Shown one piece after another: positions 34,737-43,766 of a stretch of DNA of 64,000 bases (the stretch's first letter is position 1; each line of letters opens with the position of its first letter). This DNA comes from Luteibacter aegosomatis. Lineage in GTDB: Bacteria; Pseudomonadota; Gammaproteobacteria; Xanthomonadales; Rhodanobacteraceae. Location: contig NZ_CP095740.1 of the NCBI RefSeq assembly GCF_023078455.1, positions 4,390,001 through 4,454,000 on the forward strand, read 5' to 3'. The position numbers and the translations under genes were made by a program. The notes below the pieces were generated by a model that was given only the letters and a program-made list of their open reading frames with translations, had not been told where the DNA came from and made no database searches.

Positions 34737-36599
34737 GTGAACGCGCAACCGGACATCGGCGACATCGGTCGCCCCGCCTCGAACCATCCCCTCGCCGGCC
34801 AGGCCATGACCGGCGCAGATATCGTCGTGCAGGTGATCGCCGACGAAGGCCTCGACGTCCTCTTCGGCTATTCCGGCGGCGCCATCCTTCCGGTCTACGA
34901 CGCGTTGTTCCGCTACAACCAGACCCATGCCCTCGACGACGGCGGCGACCGCCTGCCGCTCATCGTGCCCGCGAACGAACAGGGTGCCTGCTTCATGGCC
35001 GCCGGCTATGCGCGTGCCTCCGGGCGCGTCGGCGTGGCCCTGGTCACCTCCGGCCCCGGCGCCACCAACGCGGTGACGCCCGTGCGCGACTCGATGGCCG
35101 ACTCCATCCCGCTGGTGGTGATCTGCGGCCAGGTGCCCACCGGCGCCATCGGCACCGATGCGTTTCAGGAAGCGCCGATCGGCACCATCATGGGCGCGTG
35201 CGCCAAGCACGTGTTCCTCGTCACCGACGCGAGCACGCTCGAAGCGACGCTGCGCACGGCGTTCCACATCGCCCGCAGCGGCCGCCCCGGCCCCGTGGTG
35301 GTGGATATCCCGAAGGACGTGCAGAACGCGCCCCTCGTCTTCCACGGCGAGCGCGAGCTGCCGGTGCGCGGGTATCGCGCGCGTCTGCATGCCGTCGAAT
35401 CGGCCACGCCCGACGACGACGCCTGCCGGGCGTTCTTCGCGGCGCTCGCCGCCGCGGAGCGGCCGCTGATCTACGCCGGCGGCGGCATCGTATCGGCCGA
35501 GGCCGCCGATGCCTTGCGCGACTTCTCGCGTGCGTTCGGCGTTCCCGTGGTCACCACGCTGATGGGCATCGGCGGCTTCGACACCACCGACCCGCTCGCG
35601 CTGGGCATGCTCGGCATGCACGGCACGGCGTATGCGAACTACGCGATGGACGATTGCGATTTCGTCTTCGCGCTGGGCGCGCGCTTCGACGATCGCGTGG
35701 TCGGCGTCCCCGACAAGTTCGCGCCGAAGGCGCGCACCATCGCGCAGATCGACATCGACCCCGCCGAGATCGGCAAGGTGAAGGCCGTGCACTGGCATCA
35801 CGTGGGTTCGCTCGACGTCTCGTTGCGCGCGCTCACGGCCCATGGCCGCCGCATCGGGTTCGCACCGGACCGCCGCGCGTGGCACGCGCACGTCGCGGCG
35901 CTGAAGGCGGCCCATCCCATGAACTTCTGCCGGGATGGCGACCTCATCCAGCCCTGCGCCGTGATCGAGGCGATCAATCGCATCACGGAGGGCCATGCCA
36001 TCATCACCACGGGCGTGGGCCAGCACCAGATGTGGGCGGCGCAGTACTTCGATTTCCGCGCGCCGCGACGCTGGCTCACCTCGGGGTCCATGGGAACGAT
36101 GGGGTTCGGCCTGCCGGCCGCCATCGGCGCGCAGTTCGCGCGTCGAGACCTCACCGTGATCGACGTCGACGGCGATGCCAGCATCCGCATGAACATCGGC
36201 GAGCTCGAAACCGTCACCACGTATGGGCTCCCGGTGAAGATCGTGGTACTGAACAATGCCGGCGACGGCATGGTACGGCAGTGGCAGAAGCTGTTCTTCC
36301 GCGGCCGCTTCTCCGCCAGCGACAAGAGCCTGCACAAGAAGGATTTCGTCCGCGCCGCCCAGGCCGACGGATTCGAATGGGCGCGGCGTCTCGACGATGC
36401 CGCGCAACTGGAGGCGACGATCGCCGACTTCCTGGCCTTCGACGGGCCGGCCTTCCTCGAGGTGGTCATCGATCCCGACGCGGGCGTGTACCCGATGGTG
36501 GGTCCCGGCGCATCGTATGCCGAGATGATCACCGGGGAATGGATCCCCAGCCGCCACGTTCCCGTGGCGCAAGAAGCCGAACCGACGGGAATGTTCTGA
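34737..36599 (+). CDS. ilvB: Acetolactate synthase large subunit
   Basis: A ThDP enzyme of about 620 residues that forms acetolactate or acetohydroxybutyrate, the first shared step for valine, leucine and isoleucine. A GTG at 34737 with AAGGA 11 bases upstream is taken as the start; ATG 34806, directly before TGADIVVQVIADEGLDVLFG, is the alternative. The ThDP-activating glutamate is in VPANEQGACFMAAGYARA. FAD-domain motifs follow, and the ThDP signature VIDVDGDASIRMNIGE is complete. Its stop lies two bases before the small-subunit start. Confidence 0.95.
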   Translation: MNAQPDIGDIGRPASNHPLAGQAMTGADIVVQVIADEGLDVLFGYSGGAILPVYDALFRYNQTHALDDGGDRLPLIVPANEQGACFMAAGYARASGRVGVALVTSGPGATNAVTPVRDSMADSIPLVVICGQVPTGAIGTDAFQEAPIGTIMGACAKHVFLVTDASTLEATLRTAFHIARSGRPGPVVVDIPKDVQNAPLVFHGERELPVRGYRARLHAVESATPDDDACRAFFAALAAAERPLIYAGGGIVSAEAADALRDFSRAFGVPVVTTLMGIGGFDTTDPLALGMLGMHGTAYANYAMDDCDFVFALGARFDDRVVGVPDKFAPKARTIAQIDIDPAEIGKVKAVHWHHVGSLDVSLRALTAHGRRIGFAPDRRAWHAHVAALKAAHPMNFCRDGDLIQPCAVIEAINRITEGHAIITTGVGQHQMWAAQYFDFRAPRRWLTSGSMGTMGFGLPAAIGAQFARRDLTVIDVDGDASIRMNIGELETVTTYGLPVKIVVLNNAGDGMVRQWQKLFFRGRFSASDKSLHKKDFVRAAQADGFEWARRLDDAAQLEATIADFLAFDGPAFLEVVIDPDAGVYPMVGPGASYAEMITGEWIPSRHVPVAQEAEPTGMF

Positions 36600-36601
36600 C
36601 C

Positions 36602-37102
36602 ATGCGCCACCTGATTTCCATGCTCCTGCAGAATGAGGCCGGCGCGCTCGCACGCGTCGCCGGCCTGTTCGCCTCGCGCGGGTACAACATCGAATCGCTC
36701 ACCGTGGCTGCCACGCACGACGAGGCCGTGTCGCGCCTCACGCTCGTGGTGTTCGGCGACGACATCACCGTCGACCAGGTGGTGAAGCAGACGGCCAAGC
36801 TGGTGGACGTGATCGACGTCGCGGAGTTCACGCGCAAGGAACACCTGGAGCGGGAGCTTTCGGTGGTGCGCGTCGAAGGAGGCGGCCCGGCCCTCGACGA
36901 CTATCTCGTTCGCACCGGCGCGCGGCTGCTGCGTCGCGAGAACGGGCAGGCCATCGTGGAATACACCGGCGGTACCGACGACGTGGACGGATTCGTCGAC
37001 GGCCTGCGAGCCATAGCACGCCTTACCGATCAGGCGCGAAGCGGTGTGGCGGCCATCGCGTCGCAGGAGTCGCGGACAGGGTCCGCTCCCGCCCTTCGGT
37101 AG
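36602..37102 (+). CDS. ilvH: Acetolactate synthase small (regulatory) subunit
   Basis: The 166-residue regulatory subunit binds valine and activates the large subunit. The N-terminal ACT domain reads LISMLLQNEAGALARVAGLF and RGYNIESLTVAATHD. The C-terminal domain includes ARLLRRENGQAIVEYTG. The last ten residues (SRTGSAPALR) and the TAG stop are encoded by the left arm of a REP palindrome, so the native C-terminus was probably shorter. This is the last gene of the BCAA operon. Confidence 0.94.
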   Translation: MRHLISMLLQNEAGALARVAGLFASRGYNIESLTVAATHDEAVSRLTLVVFGDDITVDQVVKQTAKLVDVIDVAEFTRKEHLERELSVVRVEGGGPALDDYLVRTGARLLRRENGQAIVEYTGGTDDVDGFVDGLRAIARLTDQARSGVAAIASQESRTGSAPALR

Positions 37103-37144
37103 GAGACGTCTCTACCGAAGGGTGGGAGCGGACCCTGTCCGCGA
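37070..37144. repeat. REP palindrome, family A, holding both stop codons of convergent genes
   Basis: The arms 37070-37102 and 37112-37144 are inverted copies differing at one base, with a 9-base spacer. The TAG of ilvH (37100-37102) and the TAG of the convergent DoxX gene (complement of 37112-37114) are the same symmetric position in the two arms. The hairpin probably also ends both transcripts. Confidence 0.9.
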
Positions 37145-37624
37145 TGGGCCATGCCGTATCGCCCCATCCACCGACCACGGCCCCGTGCCACCGAAGCACA
37201 GCGCCAGCAACCCGGCAAGGTAGAGCAGGTCGGTCTCGTATCCCGGCTGCCCGAAGTGGGCGCCCGCCGCATCGAACGACTGCAGCTTGATCGAACTGAA
37301 GCCGTTCGGCAGGTGCACGCTGACGATGGCCACCACCAGGACCACGATCATCGGCACGCTCACCAGCGGCAGGAGTGCGCCGATCAGCACCATGAAGCCG
37401 CCGATCAGTTCGATGAGGATCGTGACCCAGCCCAGCCAGTCCGCATGGGGCATGCCCATCGCATGCAGTACGCCGATGAACTGCTCCGGACCGCGCGCAA
37501 GCTTGGCGTAGCCGTGCTGCATGAAGCCGAAGCCCACGATCAGGCGCAGAGGCACGGCGAACCAGCTTTGGGGCACGGGCAAGGGGGCGGTGGAGACATG
37601 ACGGCAGCGATCGATGAGGCGCAT
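37112..37624 (-). CDS. DoxX family membrane protein
   Basis: A small inner-membrane protein of about 170 residues with four hydrophobic segments. It shows the DoxX pattern: VPLRLIVGFGFMQHGYAKLA, then ILIELIGGFMVLIGALLPLV and VVLVVAIVSVHLPNG. Family members are linked to redox and thiol metabolism, but the role here is unknown. ATG 37624 is chosen; a GTG at 37669 is in frame, and neither has a clear ribosome site. Its last residues, SRTGSAPTLR, come from the REP palindrome, mirroring the end of ilvH. Confidence 0.82.
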   Translation of the reverse strand: MRLIDRCRHVSTAPLPVPQSWFAVPLRLIVGFGFMQHGYAKLARGPEQFIGVLHAMGMPHADWLGWVTILIELIGGFMVLIGALLPLVSVPMIVVLVVAIVSVHLPNGFSSIKLQSFDAAGAHFGQPGYETDLLYLAGLLALCFGGTGPWSVDGAIRHGPSRTGSAPTLR

Positions 37625-37753
37625 GGGGGCGGACTGCGGCAAGGGGACATATCTTGGTTCGCTTGCCACGCGCTCATGGTTACATCTTCGCGAGAATCGT
37701 GCGCCAGGCCGTGGGAACCGGCCTGGCGGAGATCCGGGTTCCAGCGAGGGTGC

Positions 37754-38353
37754 TCACCAGACCGTGTACACCTGCCCCGTCTGCCGCCCTTCCACGCTGC
37801 GCGAAAAGGCCAGCGCCGCCCGCGCCGCCGTCACCGGTTCGAAGCCGCGGAAGAACGGCCCGTACCCTTCCATCGATTCGACGAGCACGTTCGGGCTGAC
37901 CGCATTGATGCGCAGGCCACGCGGCAGCTCGATGGCGGCGCCGCGCACGAACGCTTCCACCGCGCCGTTGACCATGCTGGCGCAGGCGCCGGCCACGATG
38001 GGCTGCTCGGCGAGGATGCCGGTGATGAGGGTGAACGAGCCACCGTCCCGCATGCGCGGCGTGCCCGACGTGACCAGGCGCACCTGGCCGAGCAGCTTGT
38101 CGTGCAGGCCCGCGAGGTAATCCCCCTCGGTGAAGTCGGCCAGCGGCTTGAAGGGTACCGAGCCCGCCGCGCAGATCACGGCGTCCAGTTCACCGACCTG
38201 ACCGAACATCGCTTCCACGCTCGCCGCGTCGCGAAGATCGACGCGTACGTCGCCGCTCGAGCGACCGGCACGCACGATCTCGTGGCGCGACTCGAGTTCC
38301 GCCGTCACCGCACGACCCAGCGTGCCATTCGCACCGACGATGAGAATTTTCAT
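37754..38353 (-). CDS. Short-chain dehydrogenase/reductase, 199 aa
   Basis: A cytoplasmic NAD(P)-dependent oxidoreductase. AAGGAGG lies a few bases before the ATG. The Rossmann motif is MKILIVGANGTLGRAVTAEL. DAVICAAGSVPF and the region around SFTLITGILAEQPI follow. In place of the usual Tyr-x-x-x-Lys, the sequence at the expected site is ACASMVNGAVEAFVRG, so the catalytic tyrosine and lysine seem to be missing, as in one subgroup of short SDRs. It is divergent from the AraC regulator with a 47-base gap. The substrate is unknown. Confidence 0.85.
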   Translation of the reverse strand: MKILIVGANGTLGRAVTAELESRHEIVRAGRSSGDVRVDLRDAASVEAMFGQVGELDAVICAAGSVPFKPLADFTEGDYLAGLHDKLLGQVRLVTSGTPRMRDGGSFTLITGILAEQPIVAGACASMVNGAVEAFVRGAAIELPRGLRINAVSPNVLVESMEGYGPFFRGFEPVTAARAALAFSRSVEGRQTGQVYTVW

Positions 38354-38400
38354 GAACTACCTCCTTGGTGATCGCAGCCGGGAAGGGTACCCTCGGTCGC

Positions 38401-39327
38401 ATGAACCGTCGCGCCGCGCTCTCGCTGCCGCCCCCCATGGCCGATACCTCGGCGCTGGGCGGTGAACAGGATCTGTTCGGGCTGTCCGATGAGCCCACCC
38501 TGCATTACCTCGAGCACGGCTCGCGCAGCCGGTTGATCCGCTGGCACTACCACCCGGCCTACGAACTGCACCTGATCGTCGCCGCCGAAGGCACCGCCTA
38601 CGTGGGCGATCATACCGGCCGCTTCGCGCCCCACACGCTGATGCTCACCGGGCCCAACGTGCCGCACAACTGGGTCACCGACGATGCCTGCGCGCCGGTG
38701 GCCGTGCGCGACCGCGTGATCCTGTTCTCCGAGGCCTTCGTCCACCGTTGCATGGCCCTCTTTCCCTCGGCGCGTCATGTGCAACGCCTGCTGCTGGAAG
38801 AGGCCCGCCACGGCATCGTCTTTTCCCGCGACCTGGGTCGCCGGCTGGAGCCTTATTTCATGCGCGTTGCCGGCCACACCGGGCTGCGGCGCGTCGCCAG
38901 CTTCCTGGAGATGATCGATGCGTTGTCCGAGGACGATACGCGCCGACTCTTGAGCAGTCGACCCTTCCAGGGCGCCGCGGATCGCACGCAGTCGATGAAG
39001 CTGCATCGGGCCGTCACCTACATCGAGCGGCACCACGCCGGCGACGTGTCGCTGAAAACCGTCGCCTCCCGGCTGGACATGTCCGAGACCGCCTTCTCGC
39101 GCTTCTTCCACCAACACACCGGCTACCGCTTCATCGACTACGTCAACCAGATCCGTGTGCAACGCGCCTGCGAACGGCTGACGTCGTCCGACGTCGCCAT
39201 CACCGACGTCTGTTACGAGGTCGGCTTCAGCAACCTGTCGAACTTCAACCGGCGCTTCCTCATCCTCACGGGTATGACGCCACGCGACTATCGGACGCGT
39301 CATCGTCGGCGCGACCGCGAGGACTGA
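38401..39327 (+). CDS. AraC/XylS-family regulator, probably of the mannitol genes
   Basis: A 308-residue transcription regulator. The N-terminal cupin-like sensing domain includes IRWHYHPAYELHLIVAAEG and TLMLTGPNVPHNW. The C-terminal double helix-turn-helix domain is at about residues 200-300, with DVSLKTVASRLDMSETAFSR and ITDVCYEVGFSNLSNFNRRF. It lies directly upstream of the mannitol-type transporter operon in the same direction. In Pseudomonas fluorescens the mannitol operon is activated by the AraC-type MtlR, so a similar role is likely here. Divergent transcription from the SDR gene also allows control of that gene. Confidence 0.88.
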   Translation: MNRRAALSLPPPMADTSALGGEQDLFGLSDEPTLHYLEHGSRSRLIRWHYHPAYELHLIVAAEGTAYVGDHTGRFAPHTLMLTGPNVPHNWVTDDACAPVAVRDRVILFSEAFVHRCMALFPSARHVQRLLLEEARHGIVFSRDLGRRLEPYFMRVAGHTGLRRVASFLEMIDALSEDDTRRLLSSRPFQGAADRTQSMKLHRAVTYIERHHAGDVSLKTVASRLDMSETAFSRFFHQHTGYRFIDYVNQIRVQRACERLTSSDVAITDVCYEVGFSNLSNFNRRFLILTGMTPRDYRTRHRRRDRED

Positions 39328-39404
39328 TGCGGCGGTGCCGCAAGCACCCGGTCGCCGGGGCCTGCACATGTCCATACACGTACTCTTTTGCGCGACCGCT
39401 CGTT

Positions 39405-39543
39405 TGCTGCTTCGCAGCATAACGACGCCAGGTTGCCGCCCGCGGGCGGCCCTCCGGGAGCCGCCGCCTGCAAGAAAGTATGTATTTTCACCGTAAAACG
39501 ACGGCGGCCGTATTGGTGCACCTCCATGTATTACACCTATAAC
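39405..39543 (+). promoter_or_regulatory. Upstream region of the mannitol operon
   Basis: The 259-base gap starts with hairpins (TGCTGC/GCAGCA at 39405-39419 and GC-rich palindromes to about 39470) that could end the regulator transcript. A possible promoter is TTGGTG at 39513-39518 with TATAAC at 39538-39543, spaced 19 bases. It is weak, as expected for an activator-dependent promoter. Confidence 0.4.
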
Positions 39544-39586
39544 GCCTAACCACGACGCGGCACTCCGCCGTCTCACGGGAGGCACG

Positions 39587-40957
39587 ATGACCGATCGACG
39601 CAAACGCCATCGCCGGCTCGGCGCGCTGCTTGCCGGCGCCGCCCTGGCGATGTCGACGGAAACCGCGTGGGCGGACACGACGCTGACTATCGGCACGGTC
39701 AACAACGCGGACATGGTGCGCATGCAGGCGCTCTCCGGCGACTACGAAAAAAGCCATCCCGGCGTGCACCTGAATTGGGTGGTGCTGGAAGAAAACACGC
39801 TGCGCCAGCGCCTCACTACCGACATCGCGACGCATGGCGGCCAGTTCGACGTGATCACGATCGGCGCCTATGAGGCGCCCCTGTGGGGCGCGCAGCGATG
39901 GCTCAAGCCCCTGGACCACCTGCCCGCGGACTACGAGGCCGACGACCTGCTCAAGAACGTGCGCGAACAGCTCACCGTCGACGGACACCTCTACGCGGTG
40001 CCGTTCTACGCGGAGGCCAGCATCACCTATTACCGCACCGACCTGTTCGCCCGGGCCAACCTCACGATGCCCGACCAGCCCACGTGGGACCAGATCCGCG
40101 GCTTCGCGCAGAAGCTGCACGATCCCGCGCATGGCGTCTACGGCATCTGCCTGCGCGGCAAGGCCGGCTGGGGCGAGAACATGGCCCTGCTCGGCACGAT
40201 GGTGAACAGCTGGGGCGGGCGCTGGTTCGACGAACACTGGAAGCCGCAGATCGACACGCCGCCCTGGCACCAGGCGGTGAACTTCTACGTCGACCTGCTC
40301 AAGCACTACGGTCCGCCCGGTCCCTCGGATAACGGCTTCAACGAAAACCTCGCGCTGTTTGCGGCAGGCCGCTGCGCCATGTGGGTGGACGCGAGCGTCG
40401 GCGGCGGCACGGTGGCCAACCCGAAGGAAAGCCAGGTCGCCGGGCGGGTCGGCTTCGCGCGTTCACCGCACCAGGTGACCGACAAGGGCTCGTCGTGGCT
40501 GTGGGTGTGGTCGCTGGCGATCCCCTCCAGTTCGCGGCGGGCCGATGCCGCCCGCGATTTCATCCTGTGGGCGACGTCGCGGCCCTACGCGAGGAAGGTG
40601 GCCGAACGCTACGGCGCCGAATCCACGCCGCCGGGCACGCGCGAATCGACCTACGCCAATCCCGACTACCTCGTGGCCGCGCCGTTCGCCAAGGTCACCT
40701 ACGACTCGCTCAAGGCGGTGGACCCGGCGCATCCGACGCTGCTGCCGGTGCCGTACAAGGGCATCCAGATCGTATCCATTCCCGAGTTCCAGGCGGTCGC
40801 CACGCTGGTGGGCCGCCAGATCGCCGGCGCGCTGGCCGGCCGCGGCAACGTCGACACGCTGCTGCACGTAGCGCAGGGCGCGGTGGATCGCACCATGAAG
40901 CGCGCGGGCTATTACGACAACAAGCCGGTCATCCAGAAGCAGGAGGCGACGCCATGA
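39587..40957 (+). CDS. mtlE: Mannitol/sorbitol ABC transporter substrate-binding protein
   Basis: A 456-residue periplasmic solute-binding protein of family 1. A signal peptide (LGALLAGAALAMSTETAWA) is followed by LTIGTVNNADMVRMQALSGD. The family block FDVITIGAYEAPLWGAQRWL and the ligand-site segment AVPFYAEASITYYRTDLFAR are typical of SmoE/MtlE polyol binders. GGGAGG precedes the ATG closely. The next gene starts four bases before its end. Polyol specificity is inferred from similarity of motifs and from the mannitol dehydrogenase at the operon end. Confidence 0.9.
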   Translation: MTDRRKRHRRLGALLAGAALAMSTETAWADTTLTIGTVNNADMVRMQALSGDYEKSHPGVHLNWVVLEENTLRQRLTTDIATHGGQFDVITIGAYEAPLWGAQRWLKPLDHLPADYEADDLLKNVREQLTVDGHLYAVPFYAEASITYYRTDLFARANLTMPDQPTWDQIRGFAQKLHDPAHGVYGICLRGKAGWGENMALLGTMVNSWGGRWFDEHWKPQIDTPPWHQAVNFYVDLLKHYGPPGPSDNGFNENLALFAAGRCAMWVDASVGGGTVANPKESQVAGRVGFARSPHQVTDKGSSWLWVWSLAIPSSSRRADAARDFILWATSRPYARKVAERYGAESTPPGTRESTYANPDYLVAAPFAKVTYDSLKAVDPAHPTLLPVPYKGIQIVSIPEFQAVATLVGRQIAGALAGRGNVDTLLHVAQGAVDRTMKRAGYYDNKPVIQKQEATP

Positions 40958-41829
40958 ACGCGACGGTCCGCAAACGCCCCGAGCGGCTGCTCGCCCAGCC
41001 GGCCATCGTCATGCTGCTGGTATGGATGATCGTGCCGCTGGCGATGACGCTGTATTTCTCCACGCAGTACTACAACCTGCTCTACCCGGGGAAATCCGCC
41101 TTCGTCGGGCTGGAGAACTTCGCCTATTTCTTCACCTACCCGAGCTTCTGGACCTCGGTGCTCAACACGGTGGTGCTGGTCGGCAGCGTGCTGGCGGTGA
41201 CCGTGGTCGGGGGCGTGCTCATCTCGGTGCTGGTCGACGAGACCTTCCCCGGCCAGGGCATCGTGCGCATGCTGCTGATCTCGCCGTTCTTCATCATGCC
41301 CACGGTCGCGGCGCTGGTCTGGAAGAACCTGTTGATGAATCCCGTGTCGGGCTTCCTCGCCTGGCTATGGAAACTCTTCGGCGCCACGCCGGTGAACTGG
41401 TTCGCCGACTGGCCCCTGCTCTCGGTGATCGTCGTCGTGTCGTGGGAATGGCTTCCCTTCGCCATCCTCATCTTCGTCACCGCGCTGCAGTCGCTCGACC
41501 GCGAGCAACTGGAAGCGGCACGCATGGACGGCGCGCGCGGCATGGCGATCTTCCGCCACCTCACCCTGCCGCACCTGGCGCGTCCCATCGCCGTGGTGGT
41601 GATGGTGGAGGCGATCTTCCTGCTCAACGTGTTCGCCGAGATCTACGTCACCACGAACGGCGGCCCGGGCGACGCCACCACCAACGTACCCTTCCTGGTC
41701 TACACGCAGGCGCTGCTCGAATTCGACGTGGGCGCGGCCTCCGCCGGCGGCCTGGTCGCGGTGGTCCTGGCGAACGTGATGGCGATCTTCCTGATCCGCC
41801 TGATCGGCAAGTCGCTTACCGAACGCTGA
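40954..41829 (+). CDS. mtlF: Polyol ABC transporter permease (MtlF/SmoF-like)
   Basis: A 291-residue inner-membrane permease with six predicted helices, from PAIVMLLVWMIVPLAMTLYF to LVAVVLANVMAIFLIRLIG. The EAA loop that contacts the ATPase is LEAARMDGARGMAIFRHLTL. AGGAGG precedes the ATG, and the gene overlaps mtlE by four bases. It pairs with the next permease to form the membrane channel. Confidence 0.92.
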   Translation: MNATVRKRPERLLAQPAIVMLLVWMIVPLAMTLYFSTQYYNLLYPGKSAFVGLENFAYFFTYPSFWTSVLNTVVLVGSVLAVTVVGGVLISVLVDETFPGQGIVRMLLISPFFIMPTVAALVWKNLLMNPVSGFLAWLWKLFGATPVNWFADWPLLSVIVVVSWEWLPFAILIFVTALQSLDREQLEAARMDGARGMAIFRHLTLPHLARPIAVVVMVEAIFLLNVFAEIYVTTNGGPGDATTNVPFLVYTQALLEFDVGAASAGGLVAVVLANVMAIFLIRLIGKSLTER

Positions 41830-41842
41830 AGGAGACGGACCC

Positions 41843-42673
41843 ATGTCGCACCGACCCCATCGCCGTCTCGCCCGCACCGTTCGTGCCATCGCCTCCTGGC
41901 TGGTGGCGCTGGCGATGTTCTTTCCCATCCTCTGGATGCTGCTGACCAGTTTCAAGAAGGAGCTGGATGCCTTCAGCATGCCCCCGCATTTCCTCTTCAC
42001 GCCGACGCTGGAGAATTACCGCGACATCCTCGCACGCGCGAACTACCTGCATTACGCCTGGAACTCGATCGTGACCGCGGGCGGCGCGACGATCCTGGGC
42101 ATGCTGGTGGCGGTACCCGCGGCCTACGCCTTCGCCTATCACCCCACCCGCCGCACCAAGGACGTGCTGCTGTGGATGCTCTCCACGAAGATGCTGCCGA
42201 GCGTGGGCGTGCTCGTGCCGATCTACCTCATCTGCCGCGATCTGAACATGCTCGACTCGAAGACGGCGCTGGTGGTCATCTTCGCGCTGATCAACCTGCC
42301 GATCATGGTCTGGATGATCTACACCTATTTCCGCGACATCCCCTACGACATCCTCGAAGCCGCGCGCATGGATGGCGCGAATACCGTGCAGACGATGTTC
42401 CGCGTGCTGATCCCCGTCAGCCGCGGCGGCCTCGCCTCGACGGCGTTGCTTTGCCTCATCCTTTCGTGGAACGAGGCGTTCTGGTCGCTCAACCTCACCA
42501 CCGCCAGCGCGGCGCCGCTCACCGCCCTGATCGCCTCGTTCTCCAGTCCCGAGGGACTGTTCTGGGCCAAGCTGTCCGCCGTTTCCACCCTGGCCTGCGC
42601 CCCCATCCTCGTGCTCGGCTGGGCGTCGCAACGCCAGCTCGTGCGCGGCCTCACCTTCGGCGCGGTCAAATAG
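41843..42673 (+). CDS. mtlG: Polyol ABC transporter permease (MtlG/SmoG-like)
   Basis: The second membrane subunit, 276 residues, with a first helix WLVALAMFFPILWMLLTSFK. The EAA loop is LEAARMDGANTVQTMFRVLI. The gene begins 13 bases after mtlF, with AAGGAG directly before it. Helix content and length match the MalG/SmoG class. Confidence 0.92.
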   Translation: MSHRPHRRLARTVRAIASWLVALAMFFPILWMLLTSFKKELDAFSMPPHFLFTPTLENYRDILARANYLHYAWNSIVTAGGATILGMLVAVPAAYAFAYHPTRRTKDVLLWMLSTKMLPSVGVLVPIYLICRDLNMLDSKTALVVIFALINLPIMVWMIYTYFRDIPYDILEAARMDGANTVQTMFRVLIPVSRGGLASTALLCLILSWNEAFWSLNLTTASAAPLTALIASFSSPEGLFWAKLSAVSTLACAPILVLGWASQRQLVRGLTFGAVK

Positions 42674-42682
42674 GAGTCACGC

Positions 42683-43756
<1,074 letters not shown>

Positions 43757-43766
43757 AGACCTCCCC

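Noticed and set aside
14684..37144. Palindromic repeats as CRISPR
   Set aside because: They are single dispersed palindromes between genes, not regularly spaced arrays with unique spacers.
39487..39586. CRP-like site before the mannitol operon
   Set aside because: No convincing TGTGA-N6-TCACA palindrome is present.
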